Assembly (NCBI GenBank): GCA_900765575.1
Contig: CAAFRW010000298.1
Coordinates: 1-10,054 of the forward strand
Length of the DNA: 10,054 nt
DNA from: Bacteroidaceae bacterium
GTDB taxonomy: Bacteria; Bacteroidota; Bacteroidia; Bacteroidales; Bacteroidaceae
Direction of reading: 5' to 3'
The notes beneath the pieces were generated by a model, which saw nothing but the letters and a program-made list of their open reading frames with translations, had not been told where the DNA came from and searched no databases. Below are positions 7,069 to 10,054 of this stretch, piece by piece. The position numbers and the translations under genes were made by a program. Numbering within the stretch: position 1 is the first letter of the stretch; every line of letters starts with the position of its first letter.

Positions 7069-7129
7069 TGTACACTTTTAGGGGTATAATTTGCCTAAAA
7101 CCGGGCGTTGTAGAGGCCAAAAGTGTACA
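7069..7129. promoter_or_regulatory. interrupted palindrome TGTACACTTTT...AAAAGTGTACA
   Basis: TGTACACTTTTAGG (7069-7082) is the reverse complement of CCAAAAGTGTACA (7117-7129) apart from one extra base, with 34 bp between arms. Each arm also carries the self-complementary TGTACA. Its overlap with the VirE-operon promoter suggests an operator or RNA structure; a very small invertible element is a less likely alternative because the loop is short. Confidence 0.6.
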
Positions 7130-7157
7130 CGCCTATTTTTTATACTATATTAAGATT

Positions 7158-7367
7158 TCAGCTTCTACTCCCCTTTCCACGCTTTCGTTGTCGCTCCCCC
7201 TTTTCCTTTTCCGTTTGTCGTATCACGTGCCCTACACTATTTTGAATACGTTTCAAGCATCGCAGCACCTCATCACTCACTACGCCCTTACCTTGAAGAA
7301 ATTCCGCCACCACACTTTCAATATCTTCAGCCTGCTTCACTGTTTTGCGTCCGCCCGCATCAGCCAT
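7158..7367 (-). CDS. possible small hypothetical protein, 69 aa
   Basis: Doubtful gene. The ATG at 7367 gives MADAGGRKTVKQAEDIESVV..., with helices such as ESVVAEFLQGKG and SDEVLRCLKRIQNSVGHVIRQ and a strongly basic tail (KEKGERQRKRGKGSRS), suggesting a small nucleic-acid-binding or helix-bundle protein. An ATG at 7379 and a TTG at 7388 are also in frame; none has a clear ribosome site. It lies on the same strand as the VirE-type gene, 181 bases upstream of it, and downstream of a TACATTTG box at 7672-7679. The frame looks more protein-like than the overlapping plus-strand frames. I recognise no family; it could also be a chance frame in intergenic DNA. Confidence 0.35.
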   Translation of the reverse strand: MADAGGRKTVKQAEDIESVVAEFLQGKGVVSDEVLRCLKRIQNSVGHVIRQTEKEKGERQRKRGKGSRS

Positions 7368-7671
7368 ACAAGCAGGCATATACAACAAAGAGCCGCCCCT
7401 TATGAAGAGCCGCTCCTCCTACCCAGCCGATAAACCGGTATCCCCCTGTAAACCGTCTGTTCAAACTGTCTCAGAAAGCAAAAATACTCAGAAGAAAGAG
7501 AATAAAACCAGTCTCTTATCCGTACCCATTCTCCTCCACGAACTTCTACTCCGATGCAGAGCCTTCCGAGGTTGCCGTTGTTTCGTCCTATCTTTCCTAA
7601 ATCCTACAATAATCCCCTGTGCGAATGTATTTTGCATCGTAATATTCATAATCTCTCACCTTAAACCACTA

Positions 7672-7679
7672 CAAATGTA
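7672..7679 (-). promoter_or_regulatory. Bacteroides -7 motif upstream of the small ORF
   Basis: The minus strand reads TACATTTG, a full TAnnTTTG match. TTTG/CTTG sequences lie upstream but 12-16 bases away, shorter than the usual spacing of about 19-21. If used, it would give a long leader of about 300 bases before the ORF at 7367 and could feed into the VirE-type gene. Confidence 0.35.
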
Positions 7680-7727
7680 AATATTTATTTCCAAACAAGA
7701 CACATACAGGAGCATAAAAAGGAAAGA

Positions 7728-7800
7728 TATCTATAAAAAAGAAAGTAAACGGAGGGAAAGTAAAGCAAGGCAAGGCAAAGGAAGGGAAAGCAAGGTAAAG
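7728..7800. other. purine-rich low-complexity tract in the divergent intergenic region
   Basis: The plus strand is almost entirely A/G with repeated GCAAGG and GGAAAG words (AAGCAAGGCAAGGCAAAGG), similar in style to the 65-bp array at 2263-2600 but without a clear long period. The rest of 7389-7957 shows no convincing gene. The leader of the HU-type gene ends with an A-run before its ATG, and I see no consensus -7 box for that gene. Confidence 0.5.
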
Positions 7801-7957
7801 TACGTCATCCGGCGCCAAACAGATTGCCGATATTTGCTTTGTCTTCGGAAGGAAAGGAAAGATAGAGTGTTGGAAAGACGTCGCCCACCCTCCTCCTCCA
7901 TCCAACGAAAACAAAACGAAACAACTAAATTATTCATTCAAAAAAAAACGTAAAATT

Positions 7958-8467
7958 ATGACAGTAGCATTTAAAAAAGTCCTGCGTATCAACCCTATCG
8001 ACAAGAAGGTGGCAGGCAAATATTATCCCCAACTCATCGTAGTGGGCAACCCGGCAACACTGGACAGCATCGCCGCTAAAATGAAAGAAACCAGTTCGCT
8101 CTCCACCGGAGACATTCAAAGTGTACTTACCAACTTTGTAAGCGCCATGCGCCAGGAACTATTCAACGGACACTCGGTCAGCATCGCCAACTTCGGCGTA
8201 TTCAGTCTCTCGGCAAGCACCGAAGGAAGCGAGAAACGGGACGATTGTCTACCGAAGAACATCAAAGCGCTCAGTATCAATTTCCGGGCATCCACCAGCA
8301 TCCGTCCGCAGGTAAAGGCCACCCGTGCCGAAGATAAAATTGAGTTTGTAGACATTGATACGCTGGTAAGCGAATCCTCCAACGGCTCCGGCGGTGGTTC
8401 CGGTTCGGGAAGCGAAGGCGGAGGCGAATCAGGAGGCGAAGGCGGAGGAGGTATCGAAGGTATCTAA
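7958..8467 (+). CDS. HU-HIG family DNA-binding protein with glycine-rich tail
   Basis: 169 residues, a predicted nucleoid-type DNA-binding protein of the Bacteroidota HU-HIG clade (HU fused to wHTH, Ig or glycine-rich segments). After an N-terminal strand (MTVAFKKVLRINP) and YYPQLIVVGN come helices 34-46 (TLDSIAAKMKETS) and 50-69 (TGDIQSVLTNFVSAMRQEL), then the HU-like G-HSVSIANFGVFSLS turn and strands. Residues about 108-120 (NFRASTSIRPQVK) correspond to the basic DNA-contact region. From residue 142 the tail is almost only Gly, Ser and Glu (NGSGGGSGSGSEGGG...), probably disordered and acidic, and ends GIEGI. The start follows an A-rich leader. It is divergent from the VirE-type operon and 440 bases ahead of the amidase gene. 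Family assignment is strong; its DNA target is unknown. Confidence 0.88.
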   Translation: MTVAFKKVLRINPIDKKVAGKYYPQLIVVGNPATLDSIAAKMKETSSLSTGDIQSVLTNFVSAMRQELFNGHSVSIANFGVFSLSASTEGSEKRDDCLPKNIKALSINFRASTSIRPQVKATRAEDKIEFVDIDTLVSESSNGSGGGSGSGSEGGGESGGEGGGGIEGI

Positions 8468-8563
8468 CCCCTATTCACCTTTTTTACAAACCACAGTTTC
8501 CCTACGGCATAACCCTCTCCACACCGTAAACATCTAACGGAGAGTGGTTTCCGAAAGGGGACT

Positions 8564-8843
8564 AAGGCTTTCAGGATACCCCCAAGCATCTGTCGAGAGG
8601 GTTTTCGAAAAGAAAAAAGCTCCAGCAGCGAAAAATAAGGGAATCCTGAAAGCTATTACCGAAAACAGTTCCCGAATGGGAACAAAAGCTCTCGGTACAA
8701 GAAGAAAGGAAGCTTAAAGAAGCTACTGAAAGCGGTTTCAAAAAAGATAAAGGCCTCTTCATAGAAGTCTAAAGGAATCCTGAAAGCCTTTATTGAAACA
8801 GTTACTGATGGGAACGAAAGCTATCGGTACAAGAAGAAAGGAA
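8564..8843. repeat. degenerate ~70-bp direct repeats plus an inverted partial copy
   Basis: A block at 8641-8711 (GAATCCTGAAAGCTATTACC ... GGTACAAGAAGAAAGGAA) recurs at 8775-8843 with substitutions and a 2-bp indel. A partial copy lies in opposite orientation at 8564-8577: AAGGCTTTCAGGAT is the exact reverse complement of 8777-8790. The first copy has a perfect hairpin, GTTCCC-GAAT-GGGAAC (8668-8683), which is broken in the second. This fills most of the 440-base gap between the HU-type and amidase genes, where I find no credible gene. Confidence 0.75.
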
Positions 8844-8867
8844 ATGCCCGAAACCTGTTCATTTTCA

Positions 8868-8884
8868 ACAAAATGAAGTTTTGT
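8868..8884. promoter_or_regulatory. small palindrome before the amidase start
   Basis: ACAAAA (8868-8873) and TTTTGT (8879-8884) form a 6-bp inverted repeat with a 5-base spacer, 23 bases before the amidase ATG. It could be an operator half-site pair or a weak leader hairpin. No matching promoter box is clear. Confidence 0.3.
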
Positions 8885-8907
8885 CAAACAATAAAAAATA
8901 AAACATT

Positions 8908-9351
8908 ATGAGAAAAATAAACTACATCATCATTCATTGCAGCGCCACACTGGAAAATCGTCCGTTCAGTTGTGCCGACTTAGAGGCCGCTCACTTATCC
9001 AGAGGTTTCCAAGGTATAGGTTACCACTACTATATCCGTCGCGACGGGACTGTGTACAACACCCGTTCACTTGCTCGTCCCGGCGCCCACGCGATAGGCT
9101 ATAACGCTAACTCCATCGGCATCTGCTACGAAGGCGGTCTGTCGGCAATCGACGGTAAACCTGCCGACACGCGTACTCCGGAACAACGCCGCAGTCTCTG
9201 TTTACTAGTACATCAATTATGCCACATCTACCCCGACAGCTGTGTTTGCGGACATCGCGACCTTAGTCCCGACCTGAACGGCGACGGCATCATAGAACCG
9301 GAAGAATGGATAAAAGCATGTCCTTGTTTCGATGTAAGCACAGATTTATAA
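8908..9351 (+). CDS. N-acetylmuramoyl-L-alanine amidase (Amidase_2, T7-lysozyme type)
   Basis: 147 residues, a zinc amidase that cuts the bond between N-acetylmuramic acid and L-alanine in peptidoglycan. The fold signature is complete: IIIHCSAT (zinc ligand H10), GIGYHYYIRRDGTVY (36-50, with the catalytic-site Tyr region), GAHAIGYNANSIGICYEGG (59-77), VCGHRDLSPDLNGDG (zinc ligand H116) and the KACPCFD end, where K136 and C138 align with the catalytic Lys and zinc Cys of T7 lysozyme. There is no signal peptide or membrane segment, so it is made in the cytoplasm and would need a holin-like or secretion route, or lysis, to reach the wall. Its length is normal for the family. It follows the HU-HIG gene, as in many Bacteroides loci. 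The enzyme class is secure; its cellular purpose here is not. Confidence 0.93.
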   Translation: MRKINYIIIHCSATLENRPFSCADLEAAHLSRGFQGIGYHYYIRRDGTVYNTRSLARPGAHAIGYNANSIGICYEGGLSAIDGKPADTRTPEQRRSLCLLVHQLCHIYPDSCVCGHRDLSPDLNGDGIIEPEEWIKACPCFDVSTDL

Positions 9352-9442
9352 CGATTCCGACAGAATAAAGCGAAATGGAAAGAGATTCCCTTATTGTGAC
9401 GAAATGCGACAAAATGCGACAGTTTGTGACAGAATAAAATGA

Positions 9443-10054
9443 GATATACAAAAATAGGAAAAAAAGAACAAGAAATAGTATGGAAATCCCTTTTAAATCA
9501 GAACGTAACAAAATACAACAAAATAAAATCGGATAGACAAAACAAAGCCTATTGCAACAAAATCAGACAGAAATAGCAACCTCTAACCGAATAAACAAAG
9601 AAGAACCGTTTCAAACAAAAATATACGATTCCGACAAAAACCGACAGGCACACAACAATACGCAACAAAAATAAACAAGGAGGTACTCAGATATACAAAA
9701 ATAAGAAAAATAAGACAAGAAATAGCACGAAAATACCTTTAAAATCTGAACGCAACAAAATGCAACAAAATAGAATCAGATATACAGAATAGAGCCTATT
9801 GCAACAAAATCAAACAGAAAAAACAGCATCTAACAGGATGAACAAAGGAGAACCGTTTCAAACAAAAATATACGATTCCGACAAAAAGAGACAGCAGCAC
9901 AACAAAATACAACAAAATAAAATCAGATATACAGAACAATACCTATTGTAACAAAATCAGATAGAAACAGCAATATCTAACCGAATAAACAAAGAAGAAC
10001 CGTTTCAAACAAAAATATACGATTCCGACAAAAACCGACAGGCACACAACAATA
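9443..10054. repeat. A/C-rich tandem array, 247-bp and 147-bp units
   Basis: GATATACAAAAATA starts units at 9443 and 9690 (247-bp period). The anchor CCGTTTCAAACAAAAATATA is at 9606, 9853 and 10000 (periods 247 and 147), so the third unit lacks about 100 bp of the 5' part. 9582-9660 and 9976-10054 are identical over 79 bases. Short words (ACAAAATGCAACAAAAT) recur inside units, and an extra ACGATTCCGACA starts at 9351, at the end of the amidase stop codon. No gene is supported from 9352 to the window end, and the array probably continues beyond it. Confidence 0.9.

Noticed and set aside
6822..7433. 203-codon plus-strand frame across the VirE-type start and intergenic region
   Set aside because: It is antisense to the VirE-type N-terminus and then crosses promoter DNA; no domain is recognisable.
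7345..7680. 111-codon plus-strand frame, and a 53-codon minus-strand frame at 7488-7649
   Set aside because: Both have unusual composition without domain features, and neither has good start signals.
8571..8762. 63-codon minus-strand frame starting MKRPLSFLKPLSVASLSFLSS
   Set aside because: It looks faintly like a signal peptide but lies within degenerate repeats and has no supporting context.
9290..9511. 73-codon minus-strand hydrophobic frame
   Set aside because: It overlaps the 3' end of the amidase gene in antisense and extends into A-rich repeats, which produce Phe/Leu-rich translations.

Overview
The window looks like a chromosomal accessory region of a Bacteroides-type bacterium (Bacteroidota, probably Bacteroidaceae). 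The pointers are a BF3164-type propeller lipoprotein, a secreted protein whose predicted mature end is Gln, TAnnTTTG promoter -7 elements, A-rich leaders instead of Shine-Dalgarno sites, and the gene set DUF4248 / BT4734-VirE-like-DUF3987 / HU-HIG / T7-lysozyme-type amidase, which recurs in Bacteroides genomes. I cannot name the species.

Layout. 117-1220 (+) encodes a lipoprotein that converges on a small secreted protein of unknown function (1261-1827, -). 1828-2656 has no gene but holds a promoter, four 21-22 bp AT-rich repeats and about five 65 bp purine-rich repeats. A probable minus-strand operon follows: the 1272-residue primase/helicase-like VirE-type protein (6976-3158), then the DUF4248 protein (3055-2657), closed by a hairpin that contains the DUF4248 stop codon. 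6977-7957 is a divergent intergenic region with two minus-strand promoter motifs, a 61 bp interrupted palindrome and one doubtful small ORF. The plus-strand arm has a glycine-tailed HU-HIG DNA-binding protein (7958-8467), a repeat-filled 440 bp gap and a cytoplasmic-type N-acetylmuramoyl-L-alanine amidase (8908-9351). From 9352 to the end is an A/C-rich tandem array with no gene.

The two most unusual observations are both in the VirE-type gene. First, exactly forty 30-bp units (4958-6157) encode an Asn/Gln-rich decapeptide array between the AEP-primase-like N-terminus and the PriCT/DUF3987 ATPase part. Second, a perfect 31-bp inverted repeat links the interior of the gene (4579-4609) to its 3' end and stop codon (3141-3171). 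Inversion between the arms would remove the P-loop ATPase part and give a protein of about 821 residues, so a reversible on/off or truncation switch is possible. No recombinase is visible in the window, so inversion is only a hypothesis.

How the genes may act together: a nucleic-acid enzyme with a winged-helix tail, a small helical protein, a nucleoid-type DNA-binding protein and a peptidoglycan amidase are arranged divergently around one control region. Their joint biological role is unknown to me. The amount of repeat DNA around each gene suggests a rapidly varying locus.
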